From Fulvia fulva (taxonomy: Eukaryota; Ascomycota; Dothideomycetes; Mycosphaerellales; Mycosphaerellaceae), in contig NC_063012.1 in assembly GCF_020509005.1 (NCBI RefSeq), positions 1,178,001 to 1,242,000 on the forward strand: a DNA stretch of 64,000 nucleotides. The letters run 5' to 3'. Under the pieces are notes generated by a model. The model did not search any database and was not told the DNA's origin. It saw nothing but the letters and a program-made list of their open reading frames with translations. Position 1 is the stretch's first letter. Each line of letters begins with the position of its first letter. Positions 45,401-55,694 of the stretch are shown piece after piece. The position numbers were made by a program, and so were the translations under genes.

Positions 45401-48400
45401 GCCCCTCGAAGTCGGCGCTAAAAGAGTTAGGGCTAAGTATAGAGACGATATTAAGTAGATCAACTTATATAAACTCCGGAGACTCTATCGTACGAGAGGT
45501 ACGGAAGTATATACTATATAGATTAATCTACGCGAAGTATATACGGCTAAGAGCGCGGCCGATCTAGTTATAGTATAAGCGTTAGGGCTTTACGCTATAA
45601 TAGTACGAAAGGTTATAGGCGGTAACGCTATATTCGCGTACGCTATATATATTAAAGATAGCTACTATAGAACGCTCCGTTATCGATAGGAGTACTAGGT
45701 AGAGGCCTACGCGATAAACGTAGCTAATTATAACGTGTTTATAGAAAAGCTATACCGGAAGTAGAAGGACTCCGACGTACTCGGTAAGCTACCGGCTATA
45801 TACTATTATCGGTAAGCTCTATTCTCGAAGTTAGAGTTAGATAAGCTACTACCTTATCGCCCTAGCCTAGATTATAAGATTAAGCTAAAGAAGGATACTC
45901 GGCTACCGTTTAAGCGGCCCTATTCGATTTCGAATAGAGAGTTAGAAGTAGTAAGAGCTTAGGTAGATAACTAACTTTAGAAAGGTAATATCTAACGTAG
46001 TAACTTACCTATAGTATTACCGGTAATTATCGTACGGAAACTAGGTAGTAGACTACGCGTCTATATCGACTACCGCGCCCTAAACGCTATTACTATAAAA
46101 TCGAGGTACCCTATCCTACTTATTTAAGATACTCTTAACCGGATTAGTAGTAAGAAGTACTTTACTAAGCTCGATATAATCGCTACCTTTAATCGCTTAC
46201 GTATTACGGAAGGGGACGAGTAGAAAACGGCATTTACTACGCGCTACGGTCAATTCGAATGTCTAGTAATGTCCTTTAGTCTCTATAATATACCCGGTAC
46301 CTTCTAGTTATATATTAATAACGCGCTCCGAGAGTACCTAGACAATTTTACCTCCGCGTACCTCGATAACGTACTTATATTTAGCGATACTCTAGAGGAG
46401 TATATCGTTTACGTCAAGAAGGTTATAGCGAAGCTATAGGAGGTAGGACTTTAACTTAATATCGATAAGTACGAGTTTTACGTCTAAGAGACGAAGTACC
46501 TTAGCTTAATTATAGGCGGCGACGGCATTAAGATAGATAAGGATAAGATCGCCGTAATCTAAGAATAGAAGACCCCTCGTAACCTAGAAGATATCCTATC
46601 CTTCCTTAGCTTTTATAACTTCTATAGGCGGTTTATTCGTAACTACTTAGGTATCGCCTACCCGATAATATAGCTTACTAAGAACGACGTGCCTTAGGTA
46701 TAGGGTAACGAATGTTAGGACGCTTTTAAACGTATAAAACAAGCGTTTACTAAGGACGACATTATACTCGTATATTTCGTACCCGGGCGAGAAACGAAGC
46801 TCGAAACGGATACGTCGGACTTCGTTACTACTATAGTAATGTCGTAGCGAGGAGAAGACGGTATATAGCGCCTAGTAGCTTTTATATCTAAGAAGATATC
46901 GCCGTAAGAATATAACTACGATATCTATAATAAGGAACTACTCGCTATCGTAAAAGCCTTTAAGGAATAGAAGCTAGAGCTTATGTCTAGAGACATTAAT
47001 AGAGATAAGGCCGACTTCGAAAACCTTACCGACGAAAGCGGTAAGCTAATCCTAGTATACTCCGATTATAAGAACCTTAAATAGTTCACGAGTACTAAGT
47101 TCCTGAATAGACGCTAGGTACGTTAGTCCGAGTTCTTATCGTAGTTCTACTTTAAGATTGTCTATATCCCTAGTAAGACGAATGTCAAACCTAATACTCT
47201 AATATAGCGGCTATAGGACGTCCCTATAAACGATAACGACCTATAAAGGTAGTATTAAGAACAGACGTTACTACCTAAGTACTAATTCCTTAACATCTCG
47301 CCGATAGAGATCTATCTAGGCCGATAGGATAGAAAACTTATAACTAAGATCCGCGTTATATACGGAGAAGCGGAGCTATAGTAAGCGTTACGCTATTTAG
47401 ATATAGGAGAGCCTTATACGCTACTACGCTAGTACCGTATAGATAATAGCGAGGCGGTAGCTATAGGCGGCCTTATCTATATTAAGAATAGATACGGCGG
47501 CTATAACGTCTTCGTACTAGACGTATTAGGTTTACGCTTTAAGGTCTTCTAAGTATATTATAGTACTCCCTCTACTAGTCACCCTAGTCGTACGAAGACC
47601 TACGAGCTTATTACTCGCGACTTCGTCTAGCCCGGCCTTTCGTAGTATATACGTAATAAGATCTTTAAGTACTACGAATACCGCTCGTAAAAACCCTCGT
47701 AGATATAATACCTAGGGCTACTAAAACCCCTACTAATCCCGTTTAAACTATAGGACGAAATTACTATAGATTTCGTAGTAGGACTACTAAAGAGTACTAA
47801 TTATAATAGCGTTATATACACTAATACCCTTACGATTACTAACCGTACGGGTAAGGGATACTATATAATCCTAGTAAAGGAGATAACGGCCGAATATATC
47901 GCCGAGGTCTTCGTCCGGGACTACTACCGCTTATATAGTACCCCTCTATCTATCGTTATAGATCGAGGTAGTTAGTAGCTATTAGCTTTTTAGTAACGCT
48001 TCTATAAACTAGTAGGGATAGTCTATAAGTTGTCTATAGCCTTCTATCCTAAGACCGATAGATAGTCTAAGAATACGAATAAGGAGATAGAGAAGTACTT
48101 CCGTATCTTTATCGACTACGTATAAGGAGATTAGGTATAGTAGCTTCCGCTAGCGGAATTCGAAAAGAATAACTACGTTATAGAAGTAATAGGTATGTCG
48201 CTATTCTTTACCGAACGAGGTCGTAATCCTCGTACTAGTAACTTTAATAGAGATAGCCTCCCTAAGCGTCTAATACCTACTAAGTAACGCCTATCCGCCG
48301 AAAAGGTAGAGCGTTTTGCTTAATAGATAAAGGGCTTCTATACGTACCTATACAAATACTTACGTTATAATTAAGCCCTATAAGTAGATAACGCTAATAT

Positions 48401-49177
48401 ATACCGTACTATACTACCGCGATATAGCCTAGGCGACCGTATTTATATTAATACTAAGAACTAGAAGTTATTACGCCTAGCTAAGAAGCTTAATATTAAA
48501 TAGTTTAGACTAGTAACAATTACTACCACGCTCGGTAAGAATACGTATAGTATTGCCCTACTAGAGACGATCCGCGTATATAACTCCTTCTATTTAAATC
48601 TTCTCCGACCGGTAGATCTAGAAGATAACGTACGACCGCCGCCGATCGAGGTTACTAATAAAACTAGTAATACGTTTAAGACCTAGGAGGTTAAACGCGT
48701 CCTAGATTCTAAGCCAAAGGGTAGAGGCATTACTATACTAGTGAAATGGAAGGGCTATTTAGATAGTAAGTCTACCTAGGAGCCCGCGAGCGTAGTATAT
48801 AAGGATATACCGAAGGTAGTCGGAGACTTTAAGTATAATAACCTAACTAAGTCTATACCGATTAACTTTTACCCGCTAGAAGATTAGATTCCGAATAAGA
48901 CCTTAGTCGATATAAGGCCGGACGCGAATATAATAGATCTAGTACCTTAGTTAACCGTAACGGTATAGCCTCTACGTAAAGGTAATAGCCCTATAGCTCT
49001 AGCTAAGGATAACTATACGCCTAATACTAACGATAGCTATATTAAAAGGGTTTTAGTGCCTATTTCTAGTAAGTTATTAAAGCTAATAGACGAAACGAAC
49101 GATATAGAGGATAATAAAGCTTTTGTATTTACGCTAAGGGAGATTTTAGGATATACTCTTTAAGACGAAGGTGTTTT

Positions 49178-49190
49178 AGAGGGGGGGTAG
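49178..49190 (+). promoter_or_regulatory. Gypsy-2 polypurine tract
   Basis: A purine run with seven G residues followed by TAG, directly before the 3' LTR. It resembles the tracts of Gypsy-3 and Gypsy-4. Confidence 0.7.
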
Positions 49191-49395
49191 TGTTACGGCC
49201 GCTCTATAAGTGAAGGGTTCGAATCTGATCACGTGATCCCGAGTCACGTGACCCGGATGACCAAGCTCGGCCCGATACCGACGCCCGACACCTCGGCCTT
49301 TAAGTATAGGCCTCGTTCTTAGACTCTCTTCTCTCTTTAGCTATCGACTTCGTTAATACTATACCCTTATACTCTCGTACTATAGTCTCGTAATA
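49191..49395 (+). repeat. Gypsy-2 3' LTR
   Basis: 205 bp partner of 42239-42443. It keeps two perfect palindromes, GATCACGTGATC (49227-49238) and GTCACGTGAC (49243-49252), that are mutated in the 5' LTR. Followed by the duplication ATTAC. Confidence 0.93.
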
Positions 49396-49400
49396 ATTAC

Positions 49401-50757
49401 GTAGGGCTTCGAAGACGAGCTTATCGCTATTAAATCGGTTAAAGAGGCTAATCTACTACTATAGCGAAAGCGAGGGCCTATCGGTAAGCTTTACTACGTA
49501 CTATATTTTATTAACTCGTTACCTTAGCGCCTAGAGCTATTAGATTAACTATAACTTAACCTTATTACTCTAACGAAGCCGGATAGCGCTTAAGATATAT
49601 ACGGTATTATCTACGCTATCGAGATACGCTAGAATAGCTATATTGATAGTACCGAGAGAGCCGCGTACCTAATACTAACTATCGACGAGTTTATACGCCG
49701 AGAAGTCGATAGCTAGTATAACTACCTACGCCGCTATAAAGAGCGCGGTATAGAGCCTAGTCGTAAACCTCCTTTAATCGTACGCGATACCCTTACTACT
49801 AACAATTAGACTATTATTAAGTGATATATCGAGATCCTTCGGCCGTTAAAGGACGTAACGATAACTCTATAAGGTAATACCGGCGGTAACTTCAATATAA
49901 TCTAGTAGGTACTACCTACTTTCGCTCGCGTAATATAATACTTCGAAGAGTAGCGAGAGAGGTATCTACTTTAGCTACTACGGCGTGTACTACCGCGGTC
50001 TCAAATAACGGCTAATATAACACTTAAACGAGTATCGGATAAGGAGCTCGAGCTACCCTTAACCGTAGAGGGTTACTTCTCTATAGCAATCAACCTTTCT
50101 TAGTAGAAGATAAGTAAATACTTTATACAATTAGACGACACGCCTATATACGTAGTAGCAGTCGTATTATACCTAAGAATAAAGTAGCGTTAGCTTGAGT
50201 ATAACGAAAGCGATAGCCGCTTCGGTCCTACTAATACGTAGATTGTAGGCCGTAAGAAAGAGGTAACGAAGCTCTGGCTAACCTACAAGCCAGTCACGAT
50301 CAAGAAGAAGCAGCCGTAATAGTCCTTATACCTTACCGTCGATAAGGGCTTCGTCGAAGATTACGAGAGCGAGGAAGATTGCGCTTAACGAGGCCTCGAT
50401 AAGATAGAGCAGTACATACGCCTACCGCGGTACCCTAAAGCTAAGCTTGCTATTACTGATTCACCTATCAAGTATTAGGTTGATAAGCTACCCCAATGGC
50501 CCAATCTAGCACGAATGGCGCTCGATATCTACTGCTGCCCTACAATAAGTAATGAGCCGGAGCGACAGTTTAGTCAAGCAGGTAATATTCTTACACCGAA
50601 GCGAAGGCACATAGCAGCAAGTACTATCAACAACCTAATGACCTTGAAAAGCTGGTGCAAGCAAGGGGTGATAACGATTGAGAAAGAGCTGTTCAATAGG
50701 GTGAGAACTCCGGCAACAACACCTCCGACAGCAACACTAGCAACGACGACGATATAG
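49401..50757 (+). pseudogene. hAT transposase, C-terminal part with dimerisation domain
   Basis: The frame runs unbroken by indels from 49402 to the TAG at 50755. RIP-type stops are frequent to about 50250, sparse to 50478 and absent after it. The last 80 codons (from ATG 50515) are clean and form the hAT C-terminal dimerisation region: LDIYCCPTISNEPERQFSQAG, the usual block around the ERxFS motif, then KRRHIAASTINNLMTLKSW. The whole gene, counted without insertions, is about 800 codons, normal for hAT. The right terminal inverted repeat was not found. Confidence 0.9.
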
Positions 50758-50797
50758 GTCTTGGCACGTCACAAGTTGAGCAATCAAGGCAAGTCAG

Positions 50798-51672
50798 ATG
50801 CTGTGTATTCACTTGCAGGGCAAGTCACGAGCTAGCAGGGTACAAACAATCAAGTCATTCACCTCATTTTTGACTCGTTTGTTTGTTGACCAGTCTGGCT
50901 CCAGGCTCGGCGACCAGATCCGCTTCCTATTTGTCGGCCCTCATCAACTATCGATACAACTCCACCTCGACCTCCTCCCCAAACAAACCCAGCAGTGGCT
51001 CACCACCAAAGAAATCCGCTACGACCCAACCGGCCTCAACTTCCCCTGCTACCCCCTACCAGACCAAGACCCCGGCACCGTCAACCTTTACCGTCTCTGG
51101 CTCTACACCGGCAAACTCTTCTCCATCACACCCGATGACGTGGACGTCGAGGATGACGGCGAAGTGGAGGCTCACGAGGATGCCGAGTGGCATAAGCTCG
51201 TGCTCATGTACCTCCTTGGCGTCGAGGCGCGGGATGAGAAGTTCGCGAATATAGTGGTCAATGCTCTGGTTGAGAAAGTTCAGGGGTGTGGAAGGTATCC
51301 GACTGGTCTGGCGGGTGAGGTCTACGCCCATACCAGACATATGGCGATAAGTTGCGGAAGCTCTATGTCGATCTACATGTTTGGGTTGGTCAAGGTAAGT
51401 CATCCCACACATACCTAGCAGACGTCGAACATGACCAACATTGACCAACAGGCATCGGCATCAGGAACCCACACGAAGATGCTGCTGGACCGTGGGAGTT
51501 CCTCGACGATGTGAGGAGTTCGAAATTCGTCGCTGGTCGGAAGATCTATGATCCTGAGCAAAACGCGCCGTATGAGGACAGATTGTGTGAGCTGTATCAC
51601 AAGCATGATCTCACTGCAATGTGCGGGCTCGAGGGTATGGAGGTTTTGGATCTTACTGCTGAGGATGGGTGA
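50798..51672 (+). pseudogene. BTB/POZ domain protein with apparent frameshift
   Basis: Starts at ATG 50798, 40 bases after the hAT stop. The N-terminal half resembles fungal BTB/POZ proteins: FLFVGP...LHLDLL, then LYRLWLYTGKLFS, then LVLMYLLGVEARDEKF and YPTGLAGEVY. BTB domains mediate dimerisation or recruitment to cullin-3 ligases; the partner here is unknown. The frame that fits the family changes near 51333 from VYAH to YGDKLRKLYVDLHVWVGQ, a shift equal to one lost base. A 57 bp intron (51395-51451, GTAAGT...CAG) then leads into an exon ending TGA 51670-51672. Without the shift the frame stops soon after the intron donor. It may be a pseudogene decaying at the transposon edge, a sequence error or an unusual splice. 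The sequence is not RIP-mutated. Confidence 0.65.
51395..51451 (+). other. Intron in BTB-like gene
   Basis: GTAAGT donor and CAG acceptor, 57 bp. Removing it joins WVGQ to GIGIRNPHEDAAGPWEFLDDV in frame. Confidence 0.6.
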
Positions 51673-51907
51673 TGAGGTTGGAAGGACTGTGAAGGAAGTG
51701 TGATGGAAGATACGTGGCGATGACATGATGACAATATGCTGGGAGAGAAGGGAATCATGGCTGTACGCATGATGGCAAAAACGCCATCGATGAAGAACAG
51801 AGAGAGAGACACTGCTAGAAATGACTGCTGGACATTCACGTACATCGCTCAAGACTCGGGACAAGCGCATCCCACTCTCCGGCAAAGTTGAAAGCTTAGA
51901 CATCTCA
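51673..51907. other. Intergenic, convergent 3' ends
   Basis: 235 bp between the BTB-like gene (+) and the proline-rich hypothetical (-). No feature recognised. Confidence 0.6.
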
Positions 51908-52405
51908 TCACCTCCTCGCCCCAACATCCTCACCCCGAGCCCATCGCCTCCTCTCCTCATCCTCATCCCCATCAGCCAGCGTTGGCGGCACAGTCGGCGG
52001 TGGCGTTAACGTCCTCGGCGTCGAGATTCTCGACTCATAGTCCGAGTCCTCCTCCAGATCATCGTTCCGGCCTTCGTCGGGTCTCGACTCCGTCACGTCT
52101 ATCCTTGATGGAGGCGTGTCGCTGCTGGCCGGCTCACGACTTCGAACGGGAGCATGATGGACTGCGCTCGCACCTGATAGCGCGACATGGTCGGATCCTT
52201 GGTGACTTCCAGCAGCGACAGCATCCTTTACCACCGGAAGGGGGCCACTCTGCGCAACATGACCTACAATCCTTTCTCCCGGTTGATTGTCTGGCCTTTC
52301 ACTCCAGACACTATCATAAGTCGGCGGTGGATCCAGTTCCCTTGTCGGCACGGCCGTTTCGAGGGACGTCCGCTCTGCAGCCTCAGTACTCCTCCTCAGC
52401 GCCAT
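51908..52405 (-). CDS. Hypothetical proline-rich acidic protein with a PPxY motif
   Basis: A minus-strand frame ending TGA at 51910-51908. The first ATG in frame is at 52405 (165 residues). The frame stays open upstream to about 52550 (roughly 47 more codons) without an ATG, so an upstream exon may exist. I do not recognise the family. A PPPTYDSVW motif (PPxY, a ligand of WW domains such as those of Rsp5-type ubiquitin ligases) lies early in the protein. It is followed by disordered sequence rich in P, S, E and D and ending RRWARGEDVGARR. A PPxY motif in a disordered tail is typical of ubiquitin-ligase adaptors, but that role is only a suggestion. An ATG at 52550 in another frame starts a cysteine-rich peptide (CCCPCG) that could be a first exon; I could not find a convincing splice. 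Confidence 0.5.
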   Translation of the reverse strand: MALRRSTEAAERTSLETAVPTRELDPPPTYDSVWSERPDNQPGERIVGHVAQSGPLPVVKDAVAAGSHQGSDHVALSGASAVHHAPVRSREPASSDTPPSRIDVTESRPDEGRNDDLEEDSDYESRISTPRTLTPPPTVPPTLADGDEDEERRRWARGEDVGARR

Positions 52406-52550
52406 ATTAATCGCAACTTCAGCAATGTACGCATTATCATCCGCAAGCTTCGTCGTCGCAGTCGGAAGCTCGATAACTCCAGGTTCCCCACGATTTCTTC
52501 GGGCCACAAGGGCAGCAGCAGATCCAGCGGCGGGAGAGAGGGTCTTTCAT

Positions 52551-52900
52551 CGTCGGTTTGGTATAGACAATTCAATGTTGTGTGTATATGCAAGGCTGGG
52601 CGCTATGCTCTGCTCTGCTCGCTATTGTGGTGGCCTTGCACGCGAATATGAAGTATGTGGCTGCCTGAGCTGCCGTGCTGTTCAGCTTGTGAGGTTCTGC
52701 TCGCGGCGCAGCTTTGAACTCTGATCGAGCTCGCGTTCGCGCTCTCAGGCCAAATGGGTGGAAGGATGGGCGCTAGGCAGTAGGTGCCTCGGCAAGCTTG
52801 CCGCGAAGCTGTCCCTTGACGAGGCACAAGGAAAGAGCGATACAGGTTCGTGACGGAACATTCAAGGTGGATGATTCGCGGGATCTGCTTTAAAAACTTG
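52551..52900. other. Intergenic between two minus-strand genes
   Basis: 350 bp that should hold the promoter of the proline-rich gene and the 3' end of the LYR-motif gene. No coding frame or RNA gene recognised. Confidence 0.5.
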
Positions 52901-53869
52901 CTACAAGAGGCTTGCAATCTCCTCTACAGCTGTCTTGACAGGCTTCTTCGGGGGTACGCTGTCACGACGCTTCTTCGGCTTTTCGTTCGCGATAGCAGAC
53001 TCTTTTCCCTTCGCAATAGCAGCTTCCCTCTCCTCGCGATCAAAGGCCTCCTGCTCACGATCCACCACAGCCTGCATCTTCTGAGCCATGACCCTATTCT
53101 TCTCGCGCTCTCGATCCAGCAACTGCTGCACTTGACTCAAAGCAGCTCTAGGCTCCTGTAGCCACAAAGGTTCCTTGATGGACTTGCCTTCGGTGTCAAG
53201 AGATGTCCTGCCATAAGCACGGGTCTGACCGGAGACAATTGCGTCCCAATCATCCTCACTCTTTGCGAGAGAGAGCTCTTCCTCCAGCTTGTGTCTGAGA
53301 TCGTGCCGTTTCTGTCGTTGGACAACGCGAGAGTTTATGTAAACGGAGAGGGAATGTGGTTGTGGTTTCTTCAAGCGCAGAACAGGAATGTGGTTTGCGT
53401 TGAACAGGATGGGGACATGGCGCTTTCCTGACAGCATCTCCTGAGGTAGAGGTCGTGCGAAAAGGTCGAGCTTTGGGTAAGCCTCGTACTCTTCTCGCGC
53501 CGCTCGATTCTTCTCTTTGCGTTCTGCCTCTTTCATGGCCGTGGTTATCACTCTCTCCGGCGGCCTTTTCGCAGTGTCGGGTGTTCGTTGCAGCAGATCC
53601 AGGACCCGGCTCTTGCTCTCCTCATCGCCAGCTACGGCATCGTCCAGATAATCAATCGCTTCATAGCCTGCCGTGAAGCAGACATTCAGCTGGCGATGCG
53701 AGGTGTTGTGGCGGTGTTGCTTGAAGCGGTTTCTGATGATGTTCTGCAGTTCGTTGCTCTGCTGAGCTTCCACCGGTAGCCGTCTACATTGTGTGAGGAG
53801 TGCTCTGAAGAGAGCGATCGCAGCAACGCGATGAGCGCCGGACTTGTGCGGCGGTAGGAATTTGGGCAT
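52901..53869 (-). CDS. LYR-motif (Complex1_LYR / Cup1-like) protein
   Basis: An uninterrupted frame of 322 residues from ATG 53869 to TAG 52903-52901. The frame is open upstream, but only a TTG is available there, and MPKFLPPHKSG is a natural start for this family. The N-terminal domain has the LYR signature in the form HRVAAIALFRALLTQCRRL (residues 13-31, LFR for LYR), followed by basic helices. LYR proteins usually act in mitochondria, helping iron-sulfur cluster transfer or respiratory complex assembly through the acyl carrier protein. The C-terminal half is long, charged and coiled-coil-like (LSQVQQLLDREREKNRV), ending in a lysine-rich tail (KKRRD). This length is well above the small LYRM subunits and fits the fungal Cup1-like group. 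The exact partner is not inferable. Confidence 0.75.
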   Translation of the reverse strand: MPKFLPPHKSGAHRVAAIALFRALLTQCRRLPVEAQQSNELQNIIRNRFKQHRHNTSHRQLNVCFTAGYEAIDYLDDAVAGDEESKSRVLDLLQRTPDTAKRPPERVITTAMKEAERKEKNRAAREEYEAYPKLDLFARPLPQEMLSGKRHVPILFNANHIPVLRLKKPQPHSLSVYINSRVVQRQKRHDLRHKLEEELSLAKSEDDWDAIVSGQTRAYGRTSLDTEGKSIKEPLWLQEPRAALSQVQQLLDREREKNRVMAQKMQAVVDREQEAFDREEREAAIAKGKESAIANEKPKKRRDSVPPKKPVKTAVEEIASLL

Positions 53870-55132
53870 GTAGCGCCATATCAATGTAGAACGAGAGGTG
53901 AAGGGGAGTAGACTGCCACGATCGAGTGTGACATGCTGGGTCAACCGTGGCTCCGCCGGAGCTTGCCGCAAGCTTCCTGCGCACCCACTAAGTATTGCTT
54001 AATCAAGCCTCTGCTCCTTCTCCATCAGCGCTTCGTCCCATTCACCACAAGCATCGTCGTTCAAATTCACGGGCACGCTACAGCGATCTATCGCCGTAGA
54101 GATATGCTTGAGGTACGACGCGCGGGACTGCATCTGCTTTGACCGCGACCAACAGTACAGCTGATGACAGCGATGAGCGACGCGCTGAAGCATCGATCAA
54201 CTCTTTCCACAGCACACTTCCACGCTTCCACGCTTCCACGCCTCCATCAACTTCTCTGCCAACATCGAATAACAACAGCACACGCACAGTCGAAGATCAA
54301 GCCCTGCATCAGGCCACAATGATCGACCAAGCTTCCCACGTGCCACATGGGAAAACAAGAACCGAACGCCTCCAAGCCACTCCTCCCCAGATGGTCGACG
54401 TCTGATACCTCTCCTGAACACGGCGCCCAGTCAGGAACAACCTAAGCAAAATGGGAGGGCCAGATGTGTTTGCTCTCACCAGGCAGACACCCTCCAGCAG
54501 AGTTCAATGGTAGGAGCTCCTCAGCTGCTGTGTTCACCGGTTTCCTGATTCATCTCAGCCGCAGCACGGCTGTGTTCCTGCTTCGTGCCTGAACGCGAAG
54601 CACTAGTGCGTGCTCAGCTGCTGCTACCGACCCACTGTTTGGCGATACCCATTGTCATCAAGACTTGTGTAAGCACAGCTGCCAACATTGTCGTCGAGAC
54701 ACTGTATCCCACCTTATGAGAAAGTCCTTTCCACCTTCGTACAACTAACCTCTGGGGTGCACCGACTCGCAGCAAATCCACCGACTAAATCTACGCCCCT
54801 CTCGGCAGCCTTACACGCCTTGAACTTTATCCTCTGTCCGCGTACCTTCAGTGGTTGATCGACATCTTCGGCGTGCTGCAGGATCACCTTGTCGTCCCCG
54901 GCCTCAAATTAGACATTGTGTACCATCAGCTGAGACCCGTCCGCGACACTACATACACAAGGCAAGCTGCTGCTCCTGGCTGTGTACTTCGTTCTTCTTC
55001 TTCTTTGTCATTTTACGCGTTCGTTACTGATATCTCACGACCTGCCATCTAGGAAGTCAAGCTCTCTCGGCACTTGACCCCAACGATCCAGTAATACCTC
55101 ATACATTGCACTCAAGCAACGCCATCGCAACA
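53870..55132. other. Intergenic, divergent promoters
   Basis: 1.26 kb between the LYR-motif gene (-) and the PLAC8 gene (+). Small frames here start at TTG or overlap in several frames and look random. A short tandem repeat, CTTCCACG three times, lies near 54218-54241. No tRNA or other RNA gene recognised. Confidence 0.6.
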
Positions 55133-55694
55133 ATGACCGAACAATGGCGAAATGGCTGCTTTTCTGGCGTCTGCGGCGGTAGCTGCGGCGTCTGCATGGC
55201 AGCATGGTGCTGCACTCCCTGCCTCTACGGCCGCACAACCCAACGTTTGAAGCGGTTCCCAGACGACAACAGGGTAAGCCCTCCCTCCCTCCCTCCATTC
55301 CCCTCCCCTCCCCTCCCACTCTCACCACCTCCTATTAACCCCACCCTCCCAGGACGAATTCTCCTCCTGCACCGGCGACTGCTGGCTCTTCTGCTGCCTA
55401 TCCCAAACGGGCTTCGCCTGGATCCTCGCCATGATGAAGCGCGGCGAGATCCGCTCCAAATGCAACATCGAAGGCACCGGCGTCAAGGACTGCCTATTAG
55501 CCGCCTGCTGTACGCCCTGTGAGATGGCGCAGGCAGAGACGGAGCTGAAGGATCGTGCCGCGTCTGCGAAACTTCTTCCAACGACGGCGAATGAGAAACT
55601 GGGGTATGAGAGTGTGCCGCAGGATCAGAAGATGATTTATCAGTCCCCAGCGCCTCCGGTGCAGCAGGCGTATCCGCAGCATCCGCAGGTTTGA
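55133..55694 (+). CDS. PLAC8-family cysteine-rich protein
   Basis: Two exons, 55133-55273 and 55353-55694, give 160 residues. The intron donor is GTAAGC and the acceptor CAG; a CTATTAAC branch-like site lies at 55332-55339. The intron is unusually C/T-rich. The protein has the PLAC8 pattern: a cysteine-rich first part (SGVCGGSCGVCMAAWCCTPCLYGRT), a second block CTGDCWLFCC, a hydrophobic stretch (GFAWILAMM), then RGEIRSKCNIEGTGVKDCLLAACCTPC and a QAETEL segment. Family members are plasma-membrane proteins linked to metal tolerance and cell size in plants, and Mid1-complementing proteins in fungi. Here the function is unknown. The C-terminus is disordered and proline-rich. Confidence 0.85.
55274..55352 (+). 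other. Intron in PLAC8 gene
   Basis: 79 bp, GTAAGC...CCCAG, very rich in CCCTC repeats (55278-55318). Removal joins PDDNR to DEFSSCTG in frame. Confidence 0.75.

Larger units (their letters stand above)
42239..49395 (+). mobile_element. Gypsy-2, full-length LTR retrotransposon, RIP-degraded
   Basis: Two 205 bp LTRs (42239-42443 and 49191-49395) and the duplication ATTAC (42234-42238 and 49396-49400). The internal region codes gag (about 42470-44760, with a charged coiled-coil-like middle) and pol: reverse transcriptase near 46080-46400 with YLDN near 46360, FYRRFI near 46620, RNase H with ETDTSD near 46805, then integrase, and a chromodomain with LVKWKGY near 48740. Many RIP-type stops break it. 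It is inserted in the hAT transposase gene. A G7 purine tract and a predicted self-priming site mark the inner LTR edges. Confidence 0.93.

Noticed and set aside
49216..49226. GGGTTCGAATC, resembling a tRNA T-arm
   Set aside because: It lies in the Gypsy-2 LTR, and no matching acceptor, D or anticodon arms surround it.
1..50757. CRISPR array, bacterial defence island or phage
   Set aside because: No spaced short repeats, no bacterial-type operon. All repeats are explained by eukaryotic transposons, and genes have spliceosomal introns.
53985..54140. Possible tRNA near GTTCAAATTC
   Set aside because: I could not build paired acceptor and anticodon stems on either strand.
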